Assembly (NCBI GenBank): GCA_041675905.1
Contig: JBAYSX010000027.1
Span: 1-23,862, forward strand
Origin: Sandaracinobacteroides sp041675905
Lineage (GTDB): Bacteria; Pseudomonadota; Alphaproteobacteria; Sphingomonadales; Sphingomonadaceae
Length of the DNA stretch: 23,862 bases
Reading direction: 5' to 3'
The notes under the pieces are model-generated. The model ran no database searches. It worked only from the letters and a program-made list of their open reading frames with translations, and had not been told where the DNA came from. This document shows, piece by piece, positions 23,824 to 23,862 of the stretch. The position numbers and the translations under genes are program-made. Every line of letters begins with the position of its first letter. Within the stretch, counting starts at the first letter, position 1.

Positions 23824-23862
23824 GTGAAATCGCTGACCCAGAGCTGGTTGGGCATGGCGGCC
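23750..23862 (-). mobile_element. IS3-family OrfB fragment, runs off window
   Basis: The minus strand reads MPNQLWVSDFTYVSSWQGMV, then FVIDVFARKIVGWRVS. WVSDFTY has the first DDE Asp, and the style fits IS51-like IS3 elements. At about 23750 it joins trkA inside both genes, without an inverted repeat, so the 3' part of orfB including the other catalytic residues is deleted. The upstream part lies beyond the window. As far as I can judge from the protein type, it may belong to the same IS kind as the element at the left edge, whose orfA start is seen there on the same strand. Confidence 0.78.

Noticed and set aside
1..23862. Window as a closed circle with one IS spanning the ends
   Set aside because: Joining position 23862 to position 1 would put the orfB interior straight after 24 orfA codons, which does not rebuild an element.
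1..23862. CRISPR arrays, tRNA or rRNA genes
   Set aside because: No regularly spaced repeats and no cloverleaf or rRNA-like stretch were seen on reading; a dedicated scan was not possible.

Overview
The window looks like an accessory region of an alphaproteobacterium, most likely a sphingomonad. I base this on the GC-rich sequence, the TonB-dependent receptor/CehA pair and the style of the IS elements; it is inference and no database was searched. It falls into two very different halves.

Positions 1-7.6 kb are a mobile-DNA graveyard. At the left edge one IS3-family element is inserted in another, which has cut off an SNF2-type helicase gene that also carries a one-base frameshift. Next come fused remnants of a type I restriction-like subunit and a CxxC/HNH-like protein, then an apparently intact VapBC-type toxin-antitoxin pair. 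A divergent Tn3-family resolvase gene follows, with what I read as a three-site res region between it and vapBC. Beyond it lie the 3' end of a TonB-dependent receptor gene, a broken Fic gene, a frameshifted CehA/McbA-type PHP phosphoesterase gene, a second truncated and frameshifted TonB-dependent receptor gene, and pieces of IS3 and IS6 transposases.

Positions 7.7-23.8 kb are mostly intact and read as a cation-homeostasis island. It has a CaCA-family cation exchanger (minus strand) and, divergent from it, an 819-residue protein fusing an NAD-binding epimerase to SPW-like and VKOR-like membrane domains. The next block is an eight-gene Mrp/Mnh-type antiporter operon on the minus strand (E-F-G-[MbhD/MbhE/MnhB fusion]-C-D-D-D), in which every junction is a 4- or 8-base overlap. 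Divergent from it runs a plus-strand operon of universal stress protein, NhaA and undecaprenyl-diphosphatase. Last come a small hypothetical gene and a TrkA potassium-uptake regulator gene whose last codons are replaced by an IS3-family transposase fragment at the right edge.

Together the right-half genes could export Na+ (Mrp complex, NhaA, possibly CaCA), tune K+ uptake (TrkA) and support envelope maintenance (UppP) and stress response (Usp). The most unusual items are the SDR-SPW-VKOR fusion with both expected CxxC cysteines replaced, the Mbh-ordered antiporter operon with three antiporter-like subunits (one lacking the TM5 glutamate), and the vapBC-res-tnpR arrangement. No tRNA, rRNA or CRISPR array was seen.
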